From positions 27,392 through 91,391 of the forward strand of contig CAMVAI010000002.1 in assembly GCA_947165435.1 (NCBI GenBank): a stretch of 64,000 nucleotides of DNA. Direction: 5' to 3'. The notes beneath the pieces are model-generated. The model was not told the DNA's origin. It did not search any database and worked only from the letters and a program-made list of their open reading frames with translations. Both the position numbers and the translations under genes were made by a program. Below, piece after piece: positions 26,839 to 37,494 of the stretch. Positions within the stretch are counted from its first letter, which is position 1. The number at the start of each line of letters is the position of its first letter. The DNA comes from an uncultured Prevotella sp. GTDB lineage: Bacteria > Bacteroidota > Bacteroidia > Bacteroidales > Bacteroidaceae.

Positions 26839-29301
26839 TCACTCCGCCACGATGGCATACGGGTACGTACCCGAGCCGCGGTTCACCAGCTTGTAGCCCG
26901 GGGCTATCTTCACCCGGTTCCCGTCGACCACGGGGTTGTTCACGTACTCGCCGCCGTAGAGCACCACGGGCTGCAGATAGTTGTCGCCGTTGGTGTTGTC
27001 GATGCCGTTGAACTTGCCACCCCAGATGGTCACCGTGTTGGTGGTATAACCCTTATTGAGGTGGTGCTGAATGTTCTTGTACGTGCCACTCAGGATGGTT
27101 ACGGCCTTACCGTCGGTGAATAGGGTGGACGACAGCACCATTTCATCCAGCACCAGCGAGCCGGGGTACTTCACCGAGCCTGGCGTGCCGTCTGCGGGAT
27201 CGATGCCGCCACACGTGCCGTTCGTCAGTGCCAGCACGCGGCCCGCCGTGGCGTTAATTGGCACTATATTGGCACCAAGGCTGGCCCCGTTGAGGTCCAC
27301 CACGCCGCCCATGCCCCGCGAGATCTCTTGTTTGCCCGTGGTCGATGACGACAGCCGTAGCACGGCCTCGATGTCCGTGGATGCGTTGAACGCGGCCAAC
27401 GTAGTATATTCCGTCTCGGGCACCAGCGCCAGGCGGAAGCCCCAGTCATAGTTCACCGCAGACTGGTAGGTGCCGCCGCCATAGACACTCTGAGCCATCC
27501 GGAACGTGACGTCGCTCTCCATACAGTGCCACGTGCCGCCGCAGCTGATGCGGTAGGCAGTGTTCTTCGGGTTGGCGGTCGATGTCCACTCGGTCATGTT
27601 GCCCGTCATGTCGTATAGCCCCAGCGCGTTGGGCTTCAGCTGGGCCACGGGGTGCGGCACGCCCTGCGCCGTGCCGCCGCTGGCATCGGTGGCGCCGCTG
27701 TGCCAGGCCACGTCGTCGAGCACGTCGGAGCCGACATAGGTGTGCTGCCATGTGGTGCCGTTGGCCTCGTTGGCGGCATAGACCCACTGCGATGCCGAGG
27801 GCAGCGCGAAGCGGTAGCCTGAGGGCAGCTGCGAGGCCGCCAGCCGGTTAAGCTTGACGATGAAGGCGTCTATCTGGTTGTAGGGCAACCGGGCTATGGG
27901 GATGTCGTCGCCCACGGCCTGCTGCACCAGCGTCGTGAATTTCGGCGAGCTGCCGGAGGCGGTCACATGGGTAGTGGGCAGCCCGCCCATGACGGCTTTC
28001 CACAGCCCCTGGGTTACCTCTGTCTCGCCCATGTAGTAAGGTTTCAGCTCTTCGTTGAAAGTGATGGCAGGCCGGTTGGGGTCACTGGAGCCGCTGTTGA
28101 CGGTCAGCGTGTTTTTACCCTCCTTGATATACACCATATTGAACCGCTCACCGTTCACGGTGAACTGTCGGGTGCTGCCGGGGGCAATCTCCTCCGACGA
28201 GCCGTAGTTCCACGTGACCTCCGTCCAGTCGGCGATATCGACATCCATCGACAACGTGCGCACGGGCAGCGTCATGCGGTAGGCATGGCCGCTCTCGATG
28301 CGCGTGGCGGCCGTCAGCCGGTAGTTCATGCGGATGCCCGAGGCCGTCACGAGGCGCACCAGCGTGCCCTGCTGCAGCATCTGCGGCGGCAGCAGCACGC
28401 AGTAGTCCTGGGCCGAGGCCTCCACGGGCAGCTCCACGCCGTCGCCGCCCGCAGCGTCATAGACGGTCAGCACGTTGGCAGACGTCAGCTCGTCCGACGG
28501 CTCGCCGAACGTGAGCGGCGCGCGACCCGCAAGGGCCACCGTGCGGTAGCCGCTGCTGACGGCGAGGCGCGTCATCTTCGTCGAGGCCCCCGTGGCGTAG
28601 GGCCGCAGGATGAGCTTCGCCATCTGGTGCTGGAAGGTGAGCTTCGCGGCGGAAGTGGCAGTGCCGCCGACAGTGCCGAGGTCGTTGGCCGCCGTGCCGG
28701 CGGTGCTGACGGTGCCCTCGGCATACAGCAGGTCCGAGCGGCGGTAGTCGTCGTCCTGCTGCTGGTTCTGCGCCACGCTCCACGACAGCAGGTTCTCCGT
28801 GGCGTTGGTCCATGCCGTCGGGGAGGCAGGGACGGTGGTCCACTGCGCAGGGGCGTAGGGCCAGTAGCCGTAGATGGGGTATGTGGCAGCGTTGCCGTCG
28901 CTGACGAGCGGCCGCACCACGGGGCGCGTGGTGCCCGCCGAGCCATCGACTACGGTGTAGGCCTGGCCCGTGGGGCCCGAGGCGTCGGGCATGTAGGCCC
29001 AGAACTGCTCGCCGTCCGTGAACACGCCGTTCAGGTCCGTTGCAGCGCGGGTGACACCGGCACTGCCTGCTCCGCTGGCACGGCCTGCTCCGCCAGCACT
29101 GCGCGTGCCCATATTGATGTTGCCGGAGGCAGAGGCCGCAGTGGCCACGGTGATGCCTACGGCGCCGGGCGTGTCCTCCATGCCGGCCGTCGCCACCTCC
29201 TGCTGCTCGGCGCACGCCGACAGCAGCAGCAGGGGCAGCGAGAATATCGCTGCACACTGTACGCTGTGTATGTATCGTCTCATCGTCATCATAATCGTCA
29301 A
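26839..29301 (-). CDS. Fimbrillin-like lipoprotein + FGE-like + unique beta-helix-like C-terminus (array gene 9)
   Basis: LLLLSACAEQ; LTFQHQMAKLILRPYA; FNMVYIKEG...YYMGETEVTQGLWKAVMGG...LGLYDMTGNMTEWT; C-terminus VVDLNGASLGANIVPINATAGRVLALTNG...VTILSGTYKNIQHHLNKGYTTNTVTIWGGKF. Confidence 0.75.
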   Translation of the reverse strand: MTIMMTMRRYIHSVQCAAIFSLPLLLLSACAEQQEVATAGMEDTPGAVGITVATAASASGNINMGTRSAGGAGRASGAGSAGVTRAATDLNGVFTDGEQFWAYMPDASGPTGQAYTVVDGSAGTTRPVVRPLVSDGNAATYPIYGYWPYAPAQWTTVPASPTAWTNATENLLSWSVAQNQQQDDDYRRSDLLYAEGTVSTAGTAANDLGTVGGTATSAAKLTFQHQMAKLILRPYATGASTKMTRLAVSSGYRTVALAGRAPLTFGEPSDELTSANVLTVYDAAGGDGVELPVEASAQDYCVLLPPQMLQQGTLVRLVTASGIRMNYRLTAATRIESGHAYRMTLPVRTLSMDVDIADWTEVTWNYGSSEEIAPGSTRQFTVNGERFNMVYIKEGKNTLTVNSGSSDPNRPAITFNEELKPYYMGETEVTQGLWKAVMGGLPTTHVTASGSSPKFTTLVQQAVGDDIPIARLPYNQIDAFIVKLNRLAASQLPSGYRFALPSASQWVYAANEANGTTWQHTYVGSDVLDDVAWHSGATDASGGTAQGVPHPVAQLKPNALGLYDMTGNMTEWTSTANPKNTAYRISCGGTWHCMESDVTFRMAQSVYGGGTYQSAVNYDWGFRLALVPETEYTTLAAFNASTDIEAVLRLSSSTTGKQEISRGMGGVVDLNGASLGANIVPINATAGRVLALTNGTCGGIDPADGTPGSVKYPGSLVLDEMVLSSTLFTDGKAVTILSGTYKNIQHHLNKGYTTNTVTIWGGKFNGIDNTNGDNYLQPVVLYGGEYVNNPVVDGNRVKIAPGYKLVNRGSGTYPYAIVAE

Positions 29302-29367
29302 TATATAATGTTCAATGTATCATGTTCAATGTCAGAATGCTCAATGCTCAATGTTCAATGTCCAACG

Positions 29368-32022
29368 TCAGAACGCCAGCACGGGGCGGACGTAGAAGTC
29401 GTTGCGCGACTGGGGGAATTGCCCGAAATAGGTATTGTTATTCTGCAGGTAGAATCCCCAGGCGGTGCCGCCGGTGTGCATCGAGCTGGACCACATCCAC
29501 CCGTAGTTTACACCATCATCAGTCACTAATGTCGCCCACTGGCTGGCGCTGCTGAGCCTGCTGGTGATGTAGGAGTTGATGGTGCTCCGATAGTCAGTAC
29601 TCGCCTTCTGATAGCCGGTGGTGCCCAGCACCGTCCATGTGCCAGAGGCTGCGTCGGTGAAGGCGGTAATCCATAGGTAGTGCTGCCCGATGCTGGGCAG
29701 ATACCATCCGCTCGAGATGTCGGGAGCCGTGTGCTGCGAATAGCTAAGGGCAGCCTGGATGGCGGCCATGTCGCTGAACTTTGCCGACCGACGGGCGGCC
29801 TCGCAGTGCGAGCGGCCGTCAAGGTCGGAGGCCAGCAGCGGACGGCCGATAGCCACGCCCGTGGCGCTCACGTTGAGGTTGAATATGTTCGCGGGGGTGG
29901 CGGTCTCGTTGGTCGTTATGCCGTCGGTGGCATAGCCAGTAGATGTGGCTGCCGTAGAGAATTTCTCCGCGTTCGACCGCCCCAGTGCCAGCACATAGCC
30001 GTTGTAATAGCCCGCTGCGCGGTCCTTGGCCGACGTTGTGGTGCTGAAGACGATGCCGACGGGCTTCACCGTGCCCCCTCCGGCGGCCTTCACGGGCCAC
30101 TCCTGCTTCGTGCCCCACGTGCCGTCGCTGAAGTAGAGGTCGCCCACACGCGGCTTGCGCTTCACCAGGGCCACGCGGAAGCCGAAGTCGCTGCTTTTGC
30201 TATTCTTGTCGGAACCCTGCACGCGGGTCTTGATCATGGCACCGACCAGGTCGGCACCCGAGAAGCCAAACGAGCCGCTATGAAATATGAATGTCGAGTT
30301 GGCGGCATCGTAGCAATAGTCGTGGCCGATGTCTTCGTTGTCGGTGGTGTATTCGCGCCAGTTGTCGATACAGAACTCCCATGCGTTGCCGGCCATGTCG
30401 TAGATGCCGAGGGCATTGGGTTTCTTCGAGGCTACCGGCTGCGCGGGAAGACGGGCTGTGGAGTATCCCATCACGCCATACTGCGGGGCATCAGCCTTCG
30501 TGTTGAAGCCGACCCACTCGTAGTCGAAGGTGCCGTTCTCAACCCCCTTCTGTCCGCCGCGGGCGGCGTACATCCACTGCATCTCGGTGGGCAGCGAGAA
30601 CACCCACCCCGCCGGGCGCTGGCTCTCGGTGGCGGCATTCAACTGGTTAACGAACGACTGCGCACTATTATACGGAACTTCCAATTTAGGATAGCTGGCA
30701 CCGTTGGTGTATGCAGAGGACGTGTTGATGGCCTTCCACAAGCCCTCGGTCACCTCGGTCTCGCCAATGTAGTAGTCGCTGAGCGAGCCCTTGACATGAT
30801 AGACTGTGCCAATGGCGTTCTCGGCAGTGCGCGTAGCCACGGGCATCGTGAAGCCGCCGCCCTCGACATACACCATGTTGAACGGCACGCCGCCGACGGT
30901 GAAGGCCATGTTGCCGCTGTTGGCATAGTTGCCCGAGCCGTAGTCGAGGTCGGTGGTCTCCGTCCAGGCCGTCTCGCTCCACGCCGCTATCTCGACGTCG
31001 GTCGCGACGGGCGTGACGGGCAGCGGCAACGTGTAGCTGGAGCCGGAGGCCAGCGTGCGGTCGGCCGTCAGCCGGTAGGTGACGCTGAAGGTCTGCGGGG
31101 CGCCGCCGCCATAGCTGGCCTCGCACTCCAGGCGGATGAAAGCCGTGGACTGCGACAGCTGCTGCGGGGGCACCAGACAGTAGTAGGGCGTGGCGCCGCC
31201 GGTGGTAGCGCCGGCGGTCGTCTGGTCGGCATAGTAGCTGAGGGCCTGGGAGCCGCTGAACACCTGCAGCGGCGCGGCGGGCGTCATGGCGTCGCCACGC
31301 GTCTCGCCGATGGTCAAGGCTGGCATCGTGGCCAGGGCCACCGTGCGGCTGCCGCTGACTATCTCGAGGCTCTTCATCGTCAGCGTGGGGTGGCCGTCCG
31401 TTCCGTCCGTATAGTCCGATGCCGAATATGGCCGCAGCACCAGCTGCGCCATCTGGTGGCGGAACGTGAGCGAAGCCACGCCCGAGGCGTTGACGGTTCC
31501 CGAGGCATACATCAGGTCGCTCTGCTCGTAGGCGTCGGCGGTGGTCTGGTCCTGCTGCACGGTGAACGTGGCCGACGCGTCGGTGACGCGCACGCCGCCA
31601 TACGCCGTGCCGTCGGTGCTGTAGGGGTAGTAGCCGTAGAGCGGCGTGCCGTCCACGCTGGGAGCCGACAGCGGCTCGTAGCCTGCGCAGACGGTGGCCG
31701 CATACGTATCGCCGCCGCTGCTGCTGACCTGGTAGGGGGCCGACGTGTGGCGCGCCGCCGTAGGCATGAAGGCCAGGAACGTGTCGCCACTGTTGAATGC
31801 ACTCAAGCGCCCGACGCTCGTCATGTCGGCGGCAGTGGCGCGCGTGGCGCCGTTGGCAGCCCCGGCCCGCGTGGCGCCGTGGCTCACGCTGACGCTGATG
31901 GTGCTCACGCGGCCGTCCGTGGCGGCCTGCTGCGCCTCCTGCTGCTCGGAGCAGCCGCAGAGCAGCAGCACTGCTGCGGCAGTCCCTATGACCATTGTCT
32001 CTTTATATAGCTTTTTCATCAT
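29368..32022 (-). CDS. Fimbrillin-like lipoprotein + FGE-like + DUF1566-like (array gene 10)
   Basis: LLLCGCSEQ; LVLRPYSASDYTDGTD; FNMVYVEGG...YYIGETEVTEGLWKAI; GDLYFSDGTWG...GWYLPSIGQHY...YVRPVLAF. Confidence 0.8.
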   Translation of the reverse strand: MMKKLYKETMVIGTAAAVLLLCGCSEQQEAQQAATDGRVSTISVSVSHGATRAGAANGATRATAADMTSVGRLSAFNSGDTFLAFMPTAARHTSAPYQVSSSGGDTYAATVCAGYEPLSAPSVDGTPLYGYYPYSTDGTAYGGVRVTDASATFTVQQDQTTADAYEQSDLMYASGTVNASGVASLTFRHQMAQLVLRPYSASDYTDGTDGHPTLTMKSLEIVSGSRTVALATMPALTIGETRGDAMTPAAPLQVFSGSQALSYYADQTTAGATTGGATPYYCLVPPQQLSQSTAFIRLECEASYGGGAPQTFSVTYRLTADRTLASGSSYTLPLPVTPVATDVEIAAWSETAWTETTDLDYGSGNYANSGNMAFTVGGVPFNMVYVEGGGFTMPVATRTAENAIGTVYHVKGSLSDYYIGETEVTEGLWKAINTSSAYTNGASYPKLEVPYNSAQSFVNQLNAATESQRPAGWVFSLPTEMQWMYAARGGQKGVENGTFDYEWVGFNTKADAPQYGVMGYSTARLPAQPVASKKPNALGIYDMAGNAWEFCIDNWREYTTDNEDIGHDYCYDAANSTFIFHSGSFGFSGADLVGAMIKTRVQGSDKNSKSSDFGFRVALVKRKPRVGDLYFSDGTWGTKQEWPVKAAGGGTVKPVGIVFSTTTSAKDRAAGYYNGYVLALGRSNAEKFSTAATSTGYATDGITTNETATPANIFNLNVSATGVAIGRPLLASDLDGRSHCEAARRSAKFSDMAAIQAALSYSQHTAPDISSGWYLPSIGQHYLWITAFTDAASGTWTVLGTTGYQKASTDYRSTINSYITSRLSSASQWATLVTDDGVNYGWMWSSSMHTGGTAWGFYLQNNNTYFGQFPQSRNDFYVRPVLAF

Positions 32023-32062
32023 ATCTCGCCATTTATATTATTTCCTGTTTTAGATGCCGTTT

Positions 32063-34729
32063 TCAGAATGCCAGGACAGGGCGTATGTAGGTGCGGGTGA
32101 ATATCGAAGTCCCCGAGGATGCGTCTGTCGTCACGGTCTTGGCTTGACTGCCCCAGATATGGACACGGTATTTTCCGTCGCCATGACCCGAGCCGTGATA
32201 CTGCAGATACCATGCAACCGTGGCAGACAGCTCCGTGCTGGACCACCACAGCTTGCCCGTGGTGACCGAGGAGTCGAAAAGAGTCGTATAGAGCGACTGA
32301 TACGTGGTCGTAAGCTGTGTCCGCACATAGCTATCTACAGCCTTTAGCACGACGTCGCCCACAGTCGTATATGGACTTGCAGAGCCGGTTTCTTTCAGAT
32401 AAAACGCCTGGTTTGTGCCAAAAGTCCAGCTGGTGCCGTCGGTCTCCACGGGGAAGTAGGTATAATAGTTGGCGTAGCTCTTCGAGAACGACTCGAGCCA
32501 CTGATATATCTGGCCTATGCTGGGCAGATACCATTCGCTGCTGCTAACGGGGTGGGCCGTGGGGGCATTGGCGGGCCAGTACTGGGCAGCCGTCTGCATG
32601 GCGTTCAGCGTGTTGGCACCGGTCTTGGCCAGGGCCGTGCGGCAGTGCTTCAGTCCGTTGACGTCGCACTTTAGGTCGTTCTCCTCCTTGGCAGAGCGGG
32701 TGGTAGTGAATCCAAACAGCTCGTCGGTCATCTGCGTATTGCTGGCAGGTGTGGCCGCGCCCCATGCACCGCCGGTGGCGCAGTCCTTCAGTGCCATGAC
32801 ATAGCCGTGGGTATAGCCCTGCTCTATGTCGTAGGCCGAGGGGTCGGTGCTGAACACGATGCCGATGGGCTGCTTGCCGGGGTTGTCGGCCACGGTGCCC
32901 CACGTGCCGTCGGAGAAATAGATGTCGCCCACACGAACCTCGGGGTGCGACAGGCAGAGGCGGAAGCCGTAGGCCGTATGATTCCCATTTGTATTGATTC
33001 GCCAATCATCATTTGCTTTAAAGCTATCATTATCAGGATCCAGTTCCCATTGGCCTCCAATCATTGAAACGATATAGCCATTTGCGTTTCTAACATAATA
33101 TCGGCTGGATACAACCTCACCTACGTTGCCAGCCATATCGTAGAGTCCCAGCTCGTTGGGCAGTTTCTGCATGACGGGCTGCTTGTAGTTGGCATCGCCC
33201 GTATAGCTGACGTTGTTGTGGTTGCCGGCATGCCATGCCACCTCGTCGAGGTCGTTGGAGCCGGCATAGGTGTAGCCCCCACTGTAGCGGCCGCCGTGGA
33301 AGGCGTAGCGGAACTGGTTTATCGTGGGCAGCGAGAACTCGTAGCCCGCAGGGCGCTGGCCCTCGGTCATCGTGTTCAGCTTGTCTATCCACCGCTGCAT
33401 GGCTGTCTTGGTCTGCGAGGTGACGGGAACGGTAAGCGTGCTGGGCGCGGCAGTGGCGTTGACGGCATCCCACAGCTGTTGTGTCACCTCGCTCTTGCCA
33501 AGGTAGAAGTCGGTGAGCGGTCGGCTGTTGTATGTGCCTCCCTCGACATACACCATGTCGAACGTGACGGGGGTGCCGTCGGCGGCGGTGACGGTGTACT
33601 GGTGGGAGCGGGGGGTGGTATATTCGTGGGTGGCGGCATCGTCGCCGTAGCTCCAGGCGACGGGGGTGAAGTCGGTGATGCTGACCGTGCCGACGGTGGT
33701 GGCGCTGATGGGCAGCGGCACTAAGTAGGCATTGCCGGCCGTGAGCGTCTGGGCCGTGGAGCCGATGGCGTAGGTGATGGTGCCGATGCCCTCGACATCG
33801 AGCTGAATGAGGCTCTCGCCGGCGGCGAAGGTCTGGGGGGGCACGATGCACACGAGGGCCTGGGCCGACGTGGCGGCGGCGGCACTGGTGGGAGCCGCGA
33901 AGCCCGTGGCGTTGCTATAGACGGTGAGCGGACTGCCCGTGGTGATGGGGTCGCTATGCTTGTCGGTGGCGGCAGGCGTCTGCATCAGTCCTACGTTGAT
34001 GGTAAGCTCGGTGGTGCGGTAGCCGCTTACTATCCGTGCGCCGGTGACGGTGGCGGCACCGTTGGTATAGTAGGGCTGCAGCACCAGCTTCGACAACTGG
34101 TGGCTGAAGGTGAGCTTGGTATCGGTGCCGGCAGTGTTGGTTATATGGTCGGCCTTGGGGGCCACGGTGCCGGCGGCATAGAGCAGGTCGCTCTGCAGCA
34201 GGGCGAGCTGGGAGGTTTGGTCCTGCTGCACGGTGAAGCTGGCGGTATGCTCGTTGACGCTGACGCCGCCCTTCTCGCAGGGGGCATAGGCGAAGACGTC
34301 GAGCGTGGCATGCTGCGAGGCCATGAGCGGCTCGCCGCCGTCGGAGACGCGGGCTGCGTCGCCGCTGACGGTATATACGGCACTGAGCCGCGAGCGACCC
34401 TCGGGCATGAAGCAGTAGATTTTCTCGTCCGTTGCGAAACTGCCGTAGGTGGCACTGCCCGTGGGGGCATGGCTGTCGTCGCTGCCCACGGCGCGCGTGG
34501 CGGAGCCGGCGGCGTGCGAGGCGGGTCCGTCGGCAGTGCGTGTGGCGGCGGAGCCGTCGCTGATGCTGACGGTGATGGTGCGCAGGGCCAGCGCGTCGGC
34601 GTCGGTGGTGCCGCCGGCGGCATCGTTCTCGGTGCAGGCGGACAGGGCGGCGAGGGTCAGCGGCAGGACCGCTGAATACAGTACCGTTCGTATCGTTCGT
34701 TTCGCTGTCATATCGTTGTCGTGTTTCAT
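32063..34729 (-). CDS. Fimbrillin-like lipoprotein + FGE-like + DUF1566-like (array gene 11)
   Basis: LAALSACTEN; LTFSHQLSKLVLQPYY; FYLGKSEVTQQLWDAV...LGLYDMAGNVGEVV; GDIYFSDGTWG...EWYLPSIGQIY...WWSSTE...YIRPVLAF. Confidence 0.8.
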   Translation of the reverse strand: MKHDNDMTAKRTIRTVLYSAVLPLTLAALSACTENDAAGGTTDADALALRTITVSISDGSAATRTADGPASHAAGSATRAVGSDDSHAPTGSATYGSFATDEKIYCFMPEGRSRLSAVYTVSGDAARVSDGGEPLMASQHATLDVFAYAPCEKGGVSVNEHTASFTVQQDQTSQLALLQSDLLYAAGTVAPKADHITNTAGTDTKLTFSHQLSKLVLQPYYTNGAATVTGARIVSGYRTTELTINVGLMQTPAATDKHSDPITTGSPLTVYSNATGFAAPTSAAAATSAQALVCIVPPQTFAAGESLIQLDVEGIGTITYAIGSTAQTLTAGNAYLVPLPISATTVGTVSITDFTPVAWSYGDDAATHEYTTPRSHQYTVTAADGTPVTFDMVYVEGGTYNSRPLTDFYLGKSEVTQQLWDAVNATAAPSTLTVPVTSQTKTAMQRWIDKLNTMTEGQRPAGYEFSLPTINQFRYAFHGGRYSGGYTYAGSNDLDEVAWHAGNHNNVSYTGDANYKQPVMQKLPNELGLYDMAGNVGEVVSSRYYVRNANGYIVSMIGGQWELDPDNDSFKANDDWRINTNGNHTAYGFRLCLSHPEVRVGDIYFSDGTWGTVADNPGKQPIGIVFSTDPSAYDIEQGYTHGYVMALKDCATGGAWGAATPASNTQMTDELFGFTTTRSAKEENDLKCDVNGLKHCRTALAKTGANTLNAMQTAAQYWPANAPTAHPVSSSEWYLPSIGQIYQWLESFSKSYANYYTYFPVETDGTSWTFGTNQAFYLKETGSASPYTTVGDVVLKAVDSYVRTQLTTTYQSLYTTLFDSSVTTGKLWWSSTELSATVAWYLQYHGSGHGDGKYRVHIWGSQAKTVTTDASSGTSIFTRTYIRPVLAF

Positions 34730-34762
34730 TTGTATCGCTGATATTTTGTTTCCATATAGTCG

Positions 34763-37459
34763 TCAGAAGGCCAGCACGGGGCGGGCATAGATGTCCAATA
34801 CTGCTTTCTTGCGGCCCTGTGTACCCTGTGTACCCAACTGTAGTTTGCCACCCCAGTTGATATACCATGCCTGGTCGGCATAAGCCTCGGTACTTGCCCA
34901 CGTGTAGTAGTTAGTGAAGTATTGTTGGAACTTTCCTGCCGCATAGGCGTTTCCATCCTGTCCGGTCAGTCCTGCTGCCGTGATAAAGGCATTCACCTTC
35001 GACTTCAGGTCAGAATAGGCACTGCCGTTTGATAACGCAAAGCCATACGTGCCATTGTATTGTGCACCCCAGTTGCTTGTGCTATAGGCGGCGGTCAGCA
35101 GGGAGTTATAGGACGATGACGCAGAAAAGTTGACCACCGTGGCATAGAGCTGGCCGATGCTGGGCAGATACCAGCCGCTGCTCTTCGCCGGGGCTGCGGC
35201 CTCGGTGTGGTTGGCCGTTCCATAGGCGTTAGCGGCATTGATGGCATAGAGGCCTGTGTAACTGTAGCCATTGATGGCGTATGCGGTCTTACAGTGCGTC
35301 AGTCCATCCAAATCGGCCACGATAGCCGCAAAATTGGTGGCATTGTATTCATCGGGGATATTATTGATGGTGTATATCTTGTCATTCTTACCCCATCCTG
35401 ATGAGAGTGTAGAACCGCCGTTGGCCAGATAAAGTGCCACGACGTAGCCGTCGTAGTAGCCCTGCTGCTGGTCGAGCAGCGACGTGCCGCTCATGAACAC
35501 CACGCCGATGGCATCGGTCGCCGTCTTGGTGGTGCCGCTGCTGTTGGCGGTCAGCGTGCCGTAGGAGCCGTCGGAGAAATAGAGGGCACCCACCTTCGGC
35601 CGCTTGACCAGTGCCAGGCGCAGGCCCTGCCGCTCGCCCTCATCGGTGACTAATCGTCCGCCATTGTCGGTGGCGGTGTTGGTGATTTTCATAGCGTCGG
35701 CATCCTGATTGATGCTGCCGCCACGATAGAACATCGCGGTGTGACCCAGGTTGACGGGGCAGAAGTCGATGCCTTGGTCGTCATTGGAAAGCCCGCCATA
35801 ATAAGGAATGGTGGCGAGGGTGGAGTACAGGTCGGCAGTGGCCTCCCATACGTTGCCCGTCATGTCGTAGAGGCCCAGCGCGTTGGGTCGCTTCTGGGCC
35901 ACGCGGTGCGGCACGCCGTCGGCATTGGCGCTATACCACGCATAGTCGCCCACGTCGCCAGTGCCGGTGGCCCCGGCATAGTCGCCGGTGGTCTGCTTGC
36001 GCCCGCCACGGGCCGCCCACTCCCACTGGGCATTGCTGGGCAGGGCGAACATGTAGCCCTCGGGGCGCTGGCCCTGCGTCAGCTCGTTGAGCTTGTCGAT
36101 GAAGCCGTTGCGGGCGGTCAGCATGTTGTATGATATGTTGCTCACGGGGTAGTCGTCGCCCTCGACAATCTGGCCTGCAGGCAGCGCCCCCATGACGGCG
36201 GCATAGAGCTGCTGGGTGACCTCGGTCTGGCCGATGTAGAAGTCGCGCAGGGTGCCGTGGACGTCGGTGGTGCCGTCGGCCAGCTGCTTGTGGGTGTATT
36301 GGCCGCCCTCTACGTGTACCATGTTGAACGAGGCCCGGCGTCCGCCGTTGGTGACGGTGAACTGGCGTCCGGAGGCGGTGACGTGCTGGGTGTTGTGCGT
36401 CCAGGGGGTCTCGGCCCAGTCGAGGATCTCGACATCGGTGCCGGCCTCGAAGTTGGCATCGAGCGTCATGCGGTAGGCATAGCCGGGCGCGAGGGTCTTG
36501 GCGTCCTGTACGCGGTAGCGTATGGTGCCGGCATTGGTGTCGAGGCGCAGCAGGGCCGTGCCGGCATTGATGGTCTGCGGCGGCAGCAGGCAGACGTACT
36601 CCTGGGCGGTGGAGCCCAGCGTGATGCCCTCGCCGTCGTTGGCCACGAGGATATAGTGACCGTCGTCGTTGTTCAGGCGTCCGGTGACGGTCTGTCCGTC
36701 GGTCAGGCTGGCGGGTGTCGCCCCGGTATTGAGGGTGATGGTGTGCGAGCCGCCGATGACGCTCAGCCGGTTCATCTTCAGTTCGCTGCCGCCCAGCATG
36801 GCGGTGATGCGGTCGGAGGCCATCGTGGTGCGCACGGCGATGATGAGCTTCGTCATCTGGTGCTGGAAGGTGACGGGGGCTGAGCCGCTGTTGCCCGAGT
36901 TGGTGGCCAGCCCGCTGCCGGCCAGCGTGGCCAGGGCGTACATGAGGTCGTTGCGGCGGTAGCCGTCGGCGGTGGACTGGTCCAGGGTGACGGCGAACGA
37001 CGCGGTGGCGTTGGTGACGCTGCGGCCGTAGCACATGTAGCACTGCATGTGGCCGGCGGTGGCCGACGTCATGAGCACGGGGCCGGCGGGCTCCACCTCG
37101 TTATACTGGTTGGTGCCCGAGCGCGGCTGCACGGTGTACGTGTTATTATCGACCGACGTGTTGCCGCTGGGGAAGTAGGCGTAGAACGTCTCGTTGCCGG
37201 GGAAGTAGGTGTCGGTGGCGGCGCGCCCGTTGGTGTACGGGTCGTCGGCAGCGGCGGCGCGCGACACGCTGATGGCCGTCGTGGCGTCGGGCGCAGTGCC
37301 CACGCTGAATGTCACCTCCGGCATGCCGTCCGTCGGGGCGGTGCCGCCGGCGGTCGTCGTGTCGTCGGCGCAGGCGGCCAGCAGTGCCGCCGCAGCGAGG
37401 GCGGCGATGGCCGGAATGTGCTTCATCTGTATATTCATTGTCGATATTGTTTTGTACAT
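34763..37459 (-). CDS. Fimbrillin-like lipoprotein + FGE-like + DUF1566-like (array gene 12)
   Basis: LLAACADD; VTFQHQMTKLIIAV; FNMVHVEGG...FYIGQTEVTQQLYAAVMG...LGLYDMTGNVWE; GALYFSDGSYG...GWYLPSIGQLY...ARPVLAF. Confidence 0.8.
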   Translation of the reverse strand: MYKTISTMNIQMKHIPAIAALAAAALLAACADDTTTAGGTAPTDGMPEVTFSVGTAPDATTAISVSRAAAADDPYTNGRAATDTYFPGNETFYAYFPSGNTSVDNNTYTVQPRSGTNQYNEVEPAGPVLMTSATAGHMQCYMCYGRSVTNATASFAVTLDQSTADGYRRNDLMYALATLAGSGLATNSGNSGSAPVTFQHQMTKLIIAVRTTMASDRITAMLGGSELKMNRLSVIGGSHTITLNTGATPASLTDGQTVTGRLNNDDGHYILVANDGEGITLGSTAQEYVCLLPPQTINAGTALLRLDTNAGTIRYRVQDAKTLAPGYAYRMTLDANFEAGTDVEILDWAETPWTHNTQHVTASGRQFTVTNGGRRASFNMVHVEGGQYTHKQLADGTTDVHGTLRDFYIGQTEVTQQLYAAVMGALPAGQIVEGDDYPVSNISYNMLTARNGFIDKLNELTQGQRPEGYMFALPSNAQWEWAARGGRKQTTGDYAGATGTGDVGDYAWYSANADGVPHRVAQKRPNALGLYDMTGNVWEATADLYSTLATIPYYGGLSNDDQGIDFCPVNLGHTAMFYRGGSINQDADAMKITNTATDNGGRLVTDEGERQGLRLALVKRPKVGALYFSDGSYGTLTANSSGTTKTATDAIGVVFMSGTSLLDQQQGYYDGYVVALYLANGGSTLSSGWGKNDKIYTINNIPDEYNATNFAAIVADLDGLTHCKTAYAINGYSYTGLYAINAANAYGTANHTEAAAPAKSSGWYLPSIGQLYATVVNFSASSSYNSLLTAAYSTSNWGAQYNGTYGFALSNGSAYSDLKSKVNAFITAAGLTGQDGNAYAAGKFQQYFTNYYTWASTEAYADQAWYINWGGKLQLGTQGTQGRKKAVLDIYARPVLAF

Positions 37460-37494
37460 ATATTCTTGTTCTATAGGTTATATGCCTCGGCGCG

